Assembly (NCBI RefSeq): GCF_013391105.1
Contig: NZ_CP058335.1
Span: 806,001 to 870,000, forward strand
Length of the DNA stretch: 64,000 nucleotides
Direction of reading: 5' to 3'
DNA from: Natronomonas salina
GTDB lineage: Archaea > Halobacteriota > Halobacteria > Halobacteriales > Haloarculaceae
Shown here: positions 44,355 to 51,975 of the stretch, one piece after another
Numbering within the stretch: position 1 is the first letter of the stretch
Layout: every line of letters begins with the position of its first letter
Made by a program: the position numbers and the translations under genes
The notes under the pieces: generated by a model
Databases searched by the model: none
What the model saw: the letters and a program-made list of their open reading frames with translations, nothing else
What the model was told of the DNA's origin: nothing

Positions 44355-44786
44355 TCACGGACCCCGTCTCACGCAGGAACGGATTTTGAGGCGATTGAAT
44401 TCGGACCGTGACACCTCGATAGTGCCGCCACCTTCATCGCCCGGGATATCGTTACAGTCATGACTCTCGTAGCGAACGAGATAGTACGGTTCATCGGCTC
44501 CGTATTCCTGCTGGAGGTCTTCGTGGAGCGATTTTGGAGCCTCTGCTTCGGGTCCGAACGCACCTTCGTAGTCAGGGTGGACCGTCCGAGTGTCCTCGCC
44601 ATCGTTCTCGATGGATTCGGTCATGACGATTAACGATCCCTGCACCTCAGTCGTATCAACTGCTATCTGCCGCCAGAACACCCGTCCCTCTCGGCTGTTC
44701 ACGTGGGACCGGACGAACCAGGCACCAATCCCTGTCCCGAGGACACTGACCGCACCAACCCCCTTCAACACCGACCGTCGTTTCAC
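44355..44786 (-). CDS. Tat-signal anchored small protein, unknown
   Basis: 143 residues from a GTG giving VKRRSVLKGVGAVSVLGTGI, a twin-arginine signal. The mature part is acidic with two Cys near the C-terminus (SHDCNDIPGDEGGG, KIRSCVRRGP) and resembles haloarchaeal exported small proteins. A longer frame from 44879 is possible but puts the Tat signal internally, so the GTG is preferred. The gene sits in a low-GC stretch next to the tRNA-Arg island. Confidence 0.6.
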   Translation of the reverse strand: MKRRSVLKGVGAVSVLGTGIGAWFVRSHVNSREGRVFWRQIAVDTTEVQGSLIVMTESIENDGEDTRTVHPDYEGAFGPEAEAPKSLHEDLQQEYGADEPYYLVRYESHDCNDIPGDEGGGTIEVSRSEFNRLKIRSCVRRGP

Positions 44787-44959
44787 GTAGGTGGAATGCT
44801 TCGTGTCCGAAGATAAGCATTCCGCCTTTTCGGAATCTGTGAGCGTCAGAGACCAGGGCAGTCCCTGGGTCCAGGCCACATCCGGTCGATACAGACGATG
44901 TATCGACCAGTCACTCGTTGTGGGAAATCGGAGAACGGGAGATGGTGATAGCGGCTGAC

Positions 44960-45148
44960 TTAAGCGTCGCTGTTACGTCTGGTGTCGCTGAGAGAGTTGT
45001 AACAAGATGGGCGCTGCAGGAGCGGACAAGAAGGATTGAGGCCCAGGAAATTTGAACCTGAACCCTTAAGTATTTGTAGAAGAGAGCGTCGGGTAAGCGA
45101 TAGAACTTCGTGAAGATCGTCTTCCAGATGTTCCTCGCTGTACTCCAC
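44960..45148 (-). CDS. Possible remnant ORF crossing the left att repeat
   Basis: 62 codons from a GTG, beginning VEYSEEHLEDDLHEVLSLTR. The frame remains open further upstream (REDDEREYLEE just before), so this looks like the end of a longer acidic helical protein that reads into the tRNA-derived sequence at 45006-45060 (GSGSNFLGLNP). No start codon is visible for the longer form. Likely a degraded or truncated gene. Confidence 0.25.
   Translation of the reverse strand: MEYSEEHLEDDLHEVLSLTRRSLLQILKGSGSNFLGLNPSCPLLQRPSCYNSLSDTRRNSDA
45006..45021. repeat. attL-like direct repeat (tRNA-Arg 3' end copy)
   Basis: GATGGGCGCTGCAGGA, an exact copy of the sequence at 46872-46887, which covers the last 13 bases of the tRNA-Arg gene plus three flanking bases. 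Confidence 0.75.
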
Positions 45149-45328
45149 CTCCTCGAGATACTCTCTCTCGTCGTCTTCTCGACGAAAGCAAATCAGTGAT
45201 ATAGAGGATAAATGAAAGAGGACGGCTCAAAGTTTCTTGGTTCTTGATCTAACCGAGAAATATACGAGAATTCACGGGCGGAGGTATCCGCCCGGTTGCG
45301 ATGCTAATGGACAGTAGTGCGCTTTTCC

Positions 45329-46075
45329 CTATGACTGATCAGCTTCAACGTTGCCGTTGACTTCACCGCCGGTAGTGGCGGTCGCCTCCCGGTTGTTCAC
45401 GGTGACCTCGAACCGCGCGGTGTCTTCGGCCTCGATGAGCTGAGTGCCGCTGCCGGGTTCGCCATCGTAGACACGACAGACCTTCCGGACATCGACCTTC
45501 GTCCGGTTCGTACCGCCGTCCTCGTCTGCGGTGAACGGGTCGGTACTATATGGACTCGATACCGGGTGTGCATCATTAGTACCGTCACCGTCCGTATCGA
45601 GGTCACTTGAGTCATCGTAGGCGATGGCGTAGTCCTTCTGGCTGTAGGGGCTGCCGAACTTGAACTGGAAGAACCCGTCCGTTCCGGAACCAGAGTTCGA
45701 ATCATTATCGCCACCCCAGCCGCCAGTTTCACCTTCCTCGTACTCACCGCCGCTGCCGTCGCCAAGCTGCCCATATCGGCTACCTTGGTCGGCCCAGCTC
45801 GTCCACGAGTTATCGCCTCGCTGGTGTCGGGTGTAGACTTGGTATTCGCCGTACGTCGCGTCCGAATCGAGACCATCCCATTCGAAGCGGAGGCGCCCAC
45901 CGTAGGACACGTACGTGATTTCACCGTCGTCAGTAGTGACCGCACTTGGACTGATTCCATCAAGGTTTGCGTTGGCTGCCGTGGCGTTACCGGTTAGCGC
46001 GATGACGCCGAGACCGCCAACGGCGGTGCCAGCTCCGATTCCACCTGCCGTCTTGAGTACATCTCTACGTTCCAT
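45329..46075 (-). CDS. Tat-exported protein of unknown function, island cargo
   Basis: 248 residues with a twin-arginine signal (MERRDVLKTAGGIGAGTAVG, cleavage near NATAA). The mature protein is rich in Gly, Asp, Ser and Trp/Tyr: RLRFEWDGLDSDATYGEYQV, QRGDNSWTSWADQGSRYGQL, GDGSGGEYEEGETGGWGGDN. The C-terminal half has KVCRVYDGEPGSGTQLIEAE and FEVTVNNREA. It looks like a beta-rich secreted protein. No known family recognised. It is the only confident gene inside the tRNA-Arg island. Confidence 0.75.
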   Translation of the reverse strand: MERRDVLKTAGGIGAGTAVGGLGVIALTGNATAANANLDGISPSAVTTDDGEITYVSYGGRLRFEWDGLDSDATYGEYQVYTRHQRGDNSWTSWADQGSRYGQLGDGSGGEYEEGETGGWGGDNDSNSGSGTDGFFQFKFGSPYSQKDYAIAYDDSSDLDTDGDGTNDAHPVSSPYSTDPFTADEDGGTNRTKVDVRKVCRVYDGEPGSGTQLIEAEDTARFEVTVNNREATATTGGEVNGNVEADQS

Positions 46076-46340
46076 AGTCTGACCATCCCCACATTTCTCT
46101 CATCACGCCGGAGAGGCGCTCTAATGCCCTCTTCCGAGGACGTGAATGCGAAAGTGAGTAGTTTGTATAAACAATGGGGGTAGTTTCTACCGGAATGAAT
46201 TATCTAACCCGATTATCTAATTGAGTTAGTCACCGAACTAACAAGAATGATGAACTTATATTGTTGAAGAGTTAGTGAACCTACATATTAAGGCTATTTC
46301 CTATTTTCGATTTATAGAGAATAGTTAAAGTGGCATATTA
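46076..46340. other. AT-rich gene-free stretch inside the tRNA-Arg island
   Basis: Long A/T runs and short TTAG/CTAA-type inverted words, for example around 46200-46300 (repeated TTAGTGAACC / GGTTAG-like elements). Base composition differs sharply from the GC-rich genome. No ORF or RNA recognised. Confidence 0.5.
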
Positions 46341-46538
46341 CTATAGACATTTTGTTCCCGTCATTCTATCATTAGGAGGAAACTCCTCTGAGGAGTCGGG
46401 GGCTCGGGAGCAGTCGAACCCACCCCGCCATCGAGACGTTCGCCGAAAGTCAGCCGCGATAGAGTCGATGGGGACGTCCTCCACCGGCACCTCATCTTCG
46501 AGGTCATCTATAATCATTCGAAGCTGTGTAATTTCCAT
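46341..46538 (-). CDS. Possible small acidic protein inside the island
   Basis: 65 residues starting MEITQLRMIIDDLEDEVPVE. A TA-rich run (GGTTTTTACC on the minus strand, about 46559-46568) lies about 25 bases upstream, which fits a leaderless promoter. The first 40 residues look like a real acidic helix, the rest less so. Weak call. Confidence 0.35.
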   Translation of the reverse strand: MEITQLRMIIDDLEDEVPVEDVPIDSIAADFRRTSRWRGGFDCSRAPDSSEEFPPNDRMTGTKCL

Positions 46539-46874
46539 TTGGTAAGTATTGGTAGGTGATGGTAAAAACCTACTCTGCGTGTGCAGGGACTACTCTAGCT
46601 TACAAGGGCGGGTGTGGTCGTTCCCTCAGCGACGAGTTCGGTCTCGGATTCCTTAATCAGGTGGATGAGTCGCTACCGGGGGACACCAATTACCTGCCCC
46701 AGAGAAGACCTGAAGAACACATTTATGCTATTTCAGTGAATCGTTAGCACTGACGAATCACGTGACGGAGGCGACCCGCATGATGCAGCATAATGAACTC
46801 GCACATGCCAATGAGGCAGGGTTTATACACACTCCTACGCCGTCTGTTGACTCCTAATCGTTATGCGGCGTGAT
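46539..46874. other. Gene-free stretch adjacent to the tRNA
   Basis: About 335 bases of mixed composition with no convincing ORF. The region nearest the tRNA contains the right att sequence. Confidence 0.4.
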
Positions 46875-46887
46875 GGGCGCTGCAGGA
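46872..46887. repeat. attR-like direct repeat within tRNA-Arg
   Basis: GATGGGCGCTGCAGGA, overlapping the 3' end of the tRNA-Arg gene, identical to 45006-45021. Confidence 0.75.
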
Positions 46888-46948
46888 TTTGAACCCGCGA
46901 CAGCTTGGTCCGAAGCCAAGTACTCTGTCCAGACTGAGCTAAGCGCCC
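46875..46948 (-). tRNA. tRNA-Arg (UCG anticodon)
   Basis: 74 bases fold into a full cloverleaf: acceptor GGGCGCT with AGCGCCC, D arm GCTC/GAGT, anticodon stem CTTGG/CCAAG with loop CTTCGGA giving anticodon UCG, a 5-base variable loop CTGTC, and T arm GCGGG/CCTGC with loop TTCAAAT. CCA is not encoded. The promoter TTTTAACA at 46975-46982 lies about 30 bases upstream. The 3' end is the insertion target of the island. Confidence 0.92.
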
Positions 46949-46974
46949 TCGGGCGTACCTAACTCGATTCGCGG

Positions 46975-46982
46975 TTTTAACA
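46975..46982 (-). promoter_or_regulatory. TATA-like element of tRNA-Arg
   Basis: TTTTAACA on the plus strand (TGTTAAAA read on minus), about 30 bases before the mature tRNA start at 46948. Confidence 0.45.
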
Positions 46983-47040
46983 TTGTCCATTCGCCGACGG
47001 TTCCGGAGGGTTCAAGCGCGCGGCGCGGAAGCCGGCAGGT

Positions 47041-47874
47041 ATGGAGCAGGTGCGCGGGCTACTCGAGCTGCTGCGGCCGGGCAACGCGGTGGCGGCGGGC
47101 GGACTGACGTTCATCGGGGCGTTCGTCGCCGGCGGACTCGGGGCGCCGCTGCCGACCGCCTTCGCCGTCCTGGCGACGGTGCTGGCGACCGGCGGCGGCA
47201 ACGCGATCAACGACTACTTCGACCGAGAGATCGACGCCATCAACCAGCCCGACCGGCCGATCCCCCGCGGCGCCGTCTCGCCCCGAGGCGCACTCGTCTA
47301 CAGTATCACCCTGTTCGCCGTCGCCGTTGCGCTGACGCTGCTGTTGCCGTGGCTTGCCATCGCCATCGCTGTGGTCAATCTCGTCGCACTCGTCGCCTAC
47401 ACGGAGGTGTTCAAGGGCCTGCCGGGCGTCGGCAACGCACTGGTCGCGTACCTGACCGGGAGCACGTTCCTCTTCGGCGGCGCGGCCGTCGACGGACAGC
47501 TGGGTCCGGTGCTGACCCTGTTCGGCCTCGCCGCCGCCGCGACGATGGCCCGCGAGATCGTCAAGGACGTCGAGGACGTCGCCGGCGACCGCGAGGAGGG
47601 GCTGCGGACCCTCCCTATCGCCATCGGCGAGCGCCAGTCGCTCCTCGTCGCCGCGGCGTTCGTCGTCGCCGCAGTTCTCGCCAGTCCCGCGCCGTACCTG
47701 CTCGGGACCTTCGGCCTCCCGTACCTCGTCGCGCTCGCACCCGCGCTCGTCGTGATGCTGGTCGCGACCTACCGATCCTTCGAGAGCCCGACGACGGGGC
47801 AGTCGTGGCTCAAGGCGTCGATGTTCGCCGCCGCGATCGCGTTCGTCGTCGGGCGGGCGGCGGTCGTGCTGTGA
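47041..47874 (+). CDS. Digeranylgeranylglyceryl phosphate synthase (UbiA family)
   Basis: 277 residues with about eight helices. The UbiA signature is GGGNAINDYFDREIDAINQP followed by DRPIPRG, and the second Asp-rich motif is MAREIVKDVEDVAGDREEG. The archaeal homologue adds the second geranylgeranyl chain to geranylgeranylglyceryl phosphate in ether-lipid synthesis, the role assigned here. The start at MEQVRGLLELLRPGN is the usual one for haloarchaeal members. Confidence 0.9.
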   Translation: MEQVRGLLELLRPGNAVAAGGLTFIGAFVAGGLGAPLPTAFAVLATVLATGGGNAINDYFDREIDAINQPDRPIPRGAVSPRGALVYSITLFAVAVALTLLLPWLAIAIAVVNLVALVAYTEVFKGLPGVGNALVAYLTGSTFLFGGAAVDGQLGPVLTLFGLAAAATMAREIVKDVEDVAGDREEGLRTLPIAIGERQSLLVAAAFVVAAVLASPAPYLLGTFGLPYLVALAPALVVMLVATYRSFESPTTGQSWLKASMFAAAIAFVVGRAAVVL

Positions 47875-47923
47875 ACCGCACGCTGGCCCAGACGTTTTCC
47901 CCCGCGGCCACCCACGTTCGGGT

Positions 47924-48331
47924 ATGCCAGTCGAGAGCGACGACGAGCTCCGCGAGGTACTCGAGGCCGATCCCATCGCCGTCGTCGGCTGTTCGGCGAC
48001 GCCGGCGAAGGAGGCCCACCAGATCCCGAAGTACATGCGCAAGCGCGGCTACGAGATCATCCCGGTCAACCCCTACGCCGACGAGATCTTCGGCGAGGAA
48101 CCCTACGACTCGCTGGCCGAGGTCGACGAGGAGATCGAGATGGTGGACGTCTTCCGGCCGAGCGACGAGGTCGCGGGTATCGTCGACGAGGTCCTGGAGC
48201 GCGACGACGTGGACGTGGTCTGGACGCAGCTCGGCATCCGCGACCGCGAGGCCAGCGAGCGCGTCGAGGAATCGGGTCGGCAGTACGTCGAGGACCGCTG
48301 TCTCAAGGTCGAGTACCAGCGACTGATGTGA
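47924..48331 (+). CDS. CoA-binding domain protein (YccU-like)
   Basis: 135 residues forming one Rossmann-type CoA-binding domain: EADPIAVVGCSATPAKEAHQ, IPKYMRKRGYEIIPVNPYAD, IFGEEPYDSLAEVDEEIEMV and DVFRPSDEVAGIVDEVLERD. YccU-like stand-alone CoA-binding proteins are widespread; the role is unknown. The ATG follows the UbiA gene by 50 bases on the same strand. Confidence 0.9.
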   Translation: MPVESDDELREVLEADPIAVVGCSATPAKEAHQIPKYMRKRGYEIIPVNPYADEIFGEEPYDSLAEVDEEIEMVDVFRPSDEVAGIVDEVLERDDVDVVWTQLGIRDREASERVEESGRQYVEDRCLKVEYQRLM

Positions 48332-48361
48332 GCCGGCCGACGAAGGCTGCAGTAACCCGAA

Positions 48362-48730
48362 TTACGCCCTGTCTTCTGCGTCCCCTATCGTATCGTCAGC
48401 TTGTCCGTCGGTCTCGGTGGTCTCGTCGGGGCCACCCACCTCGCTGGCGCCGCCGTCGCCTTCGGCCTCGGTGACCGCCGATTCGGCCTCCTCGATGGCG
48501 ACCTGGGTGTGAATCGTATCGACGTCGATACCCTCCTGCTCGGCGAGCGCTTCGATGACGGCACCCTGCTGGTCGACCTTGTTCTCGAGGGTCTGGACCC
48601 GCTCGTGAGTGTGCTGGACCGTCGCGCGCATCTCGAGTACCTGGTCGCGCAGCTCGTTGATCTTGCTGTACAGCTCGTCGCCCATGTCGGCGACCTTCTG
48701 AAGTTTCTTGGTCGCGCCTCCGAGTCCCAT
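48362..48730 (-). CDS. DUF5798-like coiled-coil protein
   Basis: 122 residues from MGLGGATKKLQKVADMGDEL. The middle is a predicted coiled coil (YSKINELRDQVLEMRATVQH, THERVQTLENKVDQQGAVIE), ending with a low-complexity acidic tail. Looks like the haloarchaeal DUF5798 family, unknown role. The longer in-frame start at 48946 adds a basic non-acidic segment and is rejected. Confidence 0.8.
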   Translation of the reverse strand: MGLGGATKKLQKVADMGDELYSKINELRDQVLEMRATVQHTHERVQTLENKVDQQGAVIEALAEQEGIDVDTIHTQVAIEEAESAVTEAEGDGGASEVGGPDETTETDGQADDTIGDAEDRA

Positions 48731-48816
48731 GCCGCCGCCTTGGACGGCGGCTGCCGAGTGCCTTGCGGTCGACCGGAATCCAGTCGGGTTAAGACGCGGG
48801 GCGCCGCAGCACCGGT

Positions 48817-49260
48817 ATGGACAGCCGTCGCGCCGCCCCGTCGCTCGGCATCGTCGCCTCGCTGCTGCTCGTCGTCCTGGTGGCCGTCCCGTACTTCGTC
48901 GTCGAGGAGACACGGCTGGTCGGCTCCTACTACGGCGCCGGCGCACTGACCCCGTGGGCCAGCGCGCTGATGGCGCTCGTGGCGGTCATCGTCTTCGCCG
49001 CGGGACGCAAGGGGCGTACCGACCCGGACACCGCAGCAGGCGCCGCGGTCGGGCTCGGCGTCGTCACCGCCCTAGTGGCCGTGGTCTGGGCCGTCACCGT
49101 CCCAGCCGACGTCCCGCTACAGTTGACGACCGACCGACCGATCCTCGGCCCGCTGACGTCCGCGACGGTGCTCGAGTACCATCGCTGGGCGCTGGCCGTG
49201 GTCTCGGTGCTCCCCGCCGCGGCCGCCGCCTGGTACGCGAAGGCGCTGCGGCTCTTCTGA
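48817..49260 (+). CDS. DUF7548-like membrane protein
   Basis: 147 residues with four helices (IVASLLLVVLVAVPYFVVEE, ASALMALVAVIVFAAGRKGR, AVGLGVVTALVAVVWAVTVP, WALAVVSVLPAAAAAWYAKA) and short extracytoplasmic loops, a common haloarchaeal pattern with no assigned role. It converges with the SRP RNA; a perfect hairpin separates the two 3' ends. Confidence 0.8.
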   Translation: MDSRRAAPSLGIVASLLLVVLVAVPYFVVEETRLVGSYYGAGALTPWASALMALVAVIVFAAGRKGRTDPDTAAGAAVGLGVVTALVAVVWAVTVPADVPLQLTTDRPILGPLTSATVLEYHRWALAVVSVLPAAAAAWYAKALRLF

Positions 49261-49294
49261 ACGTTCTTCTATAGGGATTCGAGTCGCGTGGAAT

Positions 49295-49315
49295 CGACGA
49301 GCTGTCCGCTCGTCG
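49295..49315. terminator. Perfect hairpin between converging genes
   Basis: CGACGAGC and GCTCGTCG, 8-bp arms around TGTCC, about 35 bases past the stop of the membrane protein gene and about 10 bases past the expected 3' end of the SRP RNA, which on the minus strand is preceded by a short TTTT. Could act in both directions. Confidence 0.45.
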
Positions 49316-49324
49316 GGTGAAAAT

Positions 49325-49647
49325 CGAGATGATTGGGTGGACGCCGGGGTTTGCCTGGCCCGCCCAGTACGGGGAGTCCCGCGTGCCTCCTCCACCCCGC
49401 GACCCTGCGGGCGACAGCTGTCCGCGGGTCCGCTGCTCACTTCCGTGCCTGACGGATTACCCACGGTTAACCGCGACCGAACGTCCCTGCAGACGCCGGC
49501 CGGCGGACCGCTGCCCTCGCAGGACGAGGCTTCGACGTTGGCTTGCGGGGCCCGTACTGGTTGGGCCAGACGCACCCCGGATTCGGTCCCCCCTGAAGAC
49601 CATAGTGGGGGTATCGAGCGGGGCCTAACCGCCCGACCTGAGTCCAT
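49325..49647 (-). ncRNA. Signal recognition particle RNA (7S RNA)
   Basis: Read on the minus strand the interior contains the helix 8 core TCAGGCACGGAAGTGAGCAG, matching the universal SRP54-binding motif GUCAGG...GGAAG..AGCAGC. The long arms pair: CCAGTACGGG near the 5' side with CCCGTACTGG near the 3' side, as in helix 5. The 5' end near 49645 (AGATGGACTC) can pair with GTCCACC at the 3' end. Upstream TTCTTACG may be the promoter. The 5' and 3' boundaries are approximate within about 15 bases. No protein frame here is credible. Confidence 0.85.
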
Positions 49648-49716
49648 CTCACCGTAGACGGCAGGCACGTAAGAACCTTTCGTCACCGAGGAGATCCGCC
49701 GTTGGGGGGTTCTCGC

Positions 49717-50622
49717 TCAGTCCTCGGCGACCTGCTCTTCGGCGACGGGGCCGTCGGCGAACTCGATGCCGCCGGTGAGCTGCCGGTGCGGGTACGGGAT
49801 GTCGATGCCAGCCTCGTCGAAGCGCTCCTTGACGCGCCGGACGTACTCGCCGCGGACCTTCACGAAGTCCGAGCGCGACGGGTTGGCGATCCAGATGCGG
49901 GACTGCAGCGCGACGTCGGAGTCGCCGAGTTCCGTCAGCCGGACCGACGGCTCGGGGTCGTCCATGATGCCGTCGTGGCGCTCGGCCTCCTCGAGGATTA
50001 TGTCGGTCGCCTGCTGGATGTCGTCGTCGTAGCCGATGCCGAAGTCGAACTTCAGGCGGAGCTTGTCGGCGTCGACGGGGTTCTTGACGACGTTGTCGGT
50101 CAAGTGGGAGTTCGGCACCGTCAGCAGTTCGTTGTCGAACGTGCGCACGCGCGTCACCCGGAGGCTGATGTCCTCGACGACGCCGGAGAAGTCGCCCGTG
50201 TCCCACTCGATCCAGTCGCCGATGCGGAACGGCCGCTCGACGAAGATGAAGACGCCGGCGACGAAGTTCTTCAGGACGTCCTGCATCGCGAACCCGATGG
50301 CGAGCGTCGCGGCCGCGGCGATGGTCGCCAGCGACGTGAGGACGTTCCCGCGGCCCGAGGCCGCGAAGGCCGCGCCGAACGCGACGAAGAGGACCACGAA
50401 GAACAGTACCTTCCGCAGCGGCATCTTGGCGTGTCGGTCGAGACCACGCCGGTCCATCGCCCGGTCTGCCAGCGGCATCACGACCGCCCGACCGATCAGG
50501 TAGACGACGACGAAGGCGACGATACCGAGGACGGCGTAGCCCACCGGGTCGCCGTACGCCGCTGGCACCCCGAACGTCCGATCGAGGAACTCGCCGATGA
50601 AGTTGCTCTGCGCCGGAATCAT
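49717..50622 (-). CDS. mscS: MscS family mechanosensitive channel
   Basis: 301 residues. Helices: VGYAVLGIVAFVVVYLIGRA, VLFFVVLFVAFGAAFAASGR and the pore-lining LATIAAAATLAIGFAMQDVL. The signature KNFVAGVFIFVERPFRIGDW, DISLRVTRVRTFDNELLTVP and NSHLTDNVVKNP belong to the MscS beta domain. The C-terminal domain ends in an acidic segment. The start at 50622 overlaps the stop of the CRM gene by four bases (ATGA), fixing this Met. Confidence 0.93.
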   Translation of the reverse strand: MIPAQSNFIGEFLDRTFGVPAAYGDPVGYAVLGIVAFVVVYLIGRAVVMPLADRAMDRRGLDRHAKMPLRKVLFFVVLFVAFGAAFAASGRGNVLTSLATIAAAATLAIGFAMQDVLKNFVAGVFIFVERPFRIGDWIEWDTGDFSGVVEDISLRVTRVRTFDNELLTVPNSHLTDNVVKNPVDADKLRLKFDFGIGYDDDIQQATDIILEEAERHDGIMDDPEPSVRLTELGDSDVALQSRIWIANPSRSDFVKVRGEYVRRVKERFDEAGIDIPYPHRQLTGGIEFADGPVAEEQVAED

Positions 50623-50867
50623 CGATGGAACACTGCCGTGTGGCCGCGCGTGTCCACGAGGTCGGCAGAGACGCGGTCTGCCAGCTCCTCGGCCAGCTCG
50701 TCGGTCGTCGTGCCGCCGCGGGCCGCCCGCAGGAACTTCACCTTCACGAGGTCCCGGTCGGTCAGCTGGTCGCCGAGCTCGTCGACCACCGGGTCGAGGC
50801 CCGACTTGCCAACCCACACCGTCACGTCGAGGTCGTGGGCGCGCGCCTTGAGGTCGTCGTCAGTCAT
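50619..50867 (-). CDS. CRM/YhbY-domain RNA-binding protein
   Basis: 82 residues. A single YhbY/CRM domain: KARAHDLDVTVWVGKSGLDP, VVDELGDQLTDRDLVKVKFL and DLVDTRGHTAVFHR. CRM-domain proteins bind structured RNA, commonly ribosomal or tRNA-related. It is followed by mscS in a four-base overlap and lies just downstream of rnp4 on the same strand, so an RNA-processing operon is plausible. Confidence 0.9.
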   Translation of the reverse strand: MTDDDLKARAHDLDVTVWVGKSGLDPVVDELGDQLTDRDLVKVKFLRAARGGTTTDELAEELADRVSADLVDTRGHTAVFHR

Positions 50868-50920
50868 AGAGCCGCGTTCGAATCCCGGACGTATAAGAGT
50901 GGCAGAAGCGGACGCCAGCG

Positions 50921-51193
50921 TCAGTACGGGTACCGCGCCTGTGTGCCGCAATCGCAGGTGACGACGACGTGGCCGTCGCGCGTCCGGACCCGGGCGTTCC
51001 GTCCCGGGATGAGGTAGGCGTCGCAGTCGTCGCAGGTGAACCGCTTGAAGCGCCGGGGCAGCGGTAGGCGGTTCCGCTCGGCGACCCGTCGGGCCCGGCG
51101 GACGTAGCGCCTCGCGAGGTGCTGCTCGCCCTCGCGGGCCGCCTCCCGCGCGAGCTCGTGCAGGCGCTCGATTCGCTCCTCGGCGACGCTCAC
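50921..51193 (-). CDS. rnp4: Ribonuclease P protein component 4 (Rpp21/Rpr2)
   Basis: 90 residues from a GTG giving VSVAEERIERLHELAREAAR. The helical N-terminal part (REGEQHLARRYVRRARRVAE) leads to a zinc ribbon CDDCDAYLIPGRNARV and VTCDCG with four Cys, the Rpp21 layout. It is a protein subunit of the RNA-containing tRNA 5'-processing enzyme. The next gene is CRM/YhbY, another RNA-binding protein. Confidence 0.9.
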   Translation of the reverse strand: MSVAEERIERLHELAREAAREGEQHLARRYVRRARRVAERNRLPLPRRFKRFTCDDCDAYLIPGRNARVRTRDGHVVVTCDCGTQARYPY

Positions 51194-51504
51194 GGGGTCG
51201 AATTTTCCCGGGGCGTGTATAGGCGTTCTGTAATCGGGGGCGGGATGGGAGAAGGCGTGGGAACCGGTCAGCGGAACGCAGTCAGACACGGTCGAGCCGG
51301 CGATCGCCGAGTAGAAACGGTTTAGTGTCCGAGTCGTCCAGACACAGACGGGAACCGCACGACCGCAAATCTGACTCGCCGGCCACTTGGTCGGCTCGGG
51401 ATTGCGGTAGTGCTGGCGCAACGCCACGGCAACGGCCACCCTGGCCACTGTCGCGCAACCGCGCCACTAGCTACGAGCGGTCCGTGCAGTTCCAATACAG
51501 GACA

Positions 51505-51969
51505 ATGGCACGAATGCACTCACGCCGCCGAGGGTCGTCCGGTTCGGACCGCCCCGCGGCAGACGAACCGCCGGAGTGGAGCGACGTAGACGAGGACGCA
51601 ATCGAGGAGCGCGTCGTCGAGCTGGCCGAGGAGGGACACGACCCCAGCCAGATCGGCCTGAAGCTCCGCGACGAGGGCGTCCAGGGCACGCCGGTGCCGG
51701 ACGTGAAGCTGGCGACCGGCAAGAAGGTCACCGAGATCCTCGAGGACAACGACGCCGGCCTCGACCTCCCCGAGGACCTCCGGAACCTGATGGAGCGGGC
51801 CGTCCGCCTCCGCGCCCACATGGAGGAGAACCCGGGCGACGCCCAGAACAAGCGGGCGCTCCAGAACACGGAGTCGAAGATTCGCCGACTCGTCGACTAC
51901 TACCGCGGCGACGAACTCGACGAGTCGTTCACCTACGAGTACGACGAAGCGAAGGAACTGCTGGAGTAA
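51505..51969 (+). CDS. rps15: 30S ribosomal protein S15
   Basis: 154 residues. Archaeal S15 (uS15) with its N-terminal extension (MARMHSRRRGSSGSDRP) and the family core: WSDVDEDAIEERVVELAEEG, HDPSQIGLKLRDEGVQGTPV and NKRALQNTESKIRRLVDYYR. Start at 51505 was chosen over the longer upstream frame because the protein begins with the usual MARMH in archaeal S15. First gene of a four-gene operon. Confidence 0.96.
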   Translation: MARMHSRRRGSSGSDRPAADEPPEWSDVDEDAIEERVVELAEEGHDPSQIGLKLRDEGVQGTPVPDVKLATGKKVTEILEDNDAGLDLPEDLRNLMERAVRLRAHMEENPGDAQNKRALQNTESKIRRLVDYYRGDELDESFTYEYDEAKELLE

Positions 51970-51975
51970 GTCACG

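Larger units (their letters stand above)
45006..46887. mobile_element. Small tRNA-Arg-associated integrated element or its remnant
   Basis: Bounded by the 16-bp direct repeat. The intact tRNA lies at the right end, as expected when an element integrates into the 3' part of a tRNA gene and restores it. The interior (about 1.87 kb) is much richer in A and T than the flanks and carries a Tat-exported protein gene and a possible 65-residue ORF. No integrase is visible, so it is either a remnant, a non-autonomous element, or one end of a larger event whose integrase was lost. Confidence 0.6.

Noticed and set aside
44050-44358. 102-residue minus-strand ORF upstream of the thermonuclease-type gene
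   Set aside because: Ser/Pro/Arg-rich with no acidic bias; it overlaps the likely promoter region.
46556-46747. 63-residue plus-strand ORF in the tRNA-Arg island
   Set aside because: Not acidic, no promoter-like element at the right spacing, and composition consistent with chance in AT-rich DNA.
49117-49686. Protein-coding frames over the SRP RNA region on both strands
   Set aside because: They overlap the conserved SRP RNA helix 8 and helix 5 pairing and have no protein-like composition.
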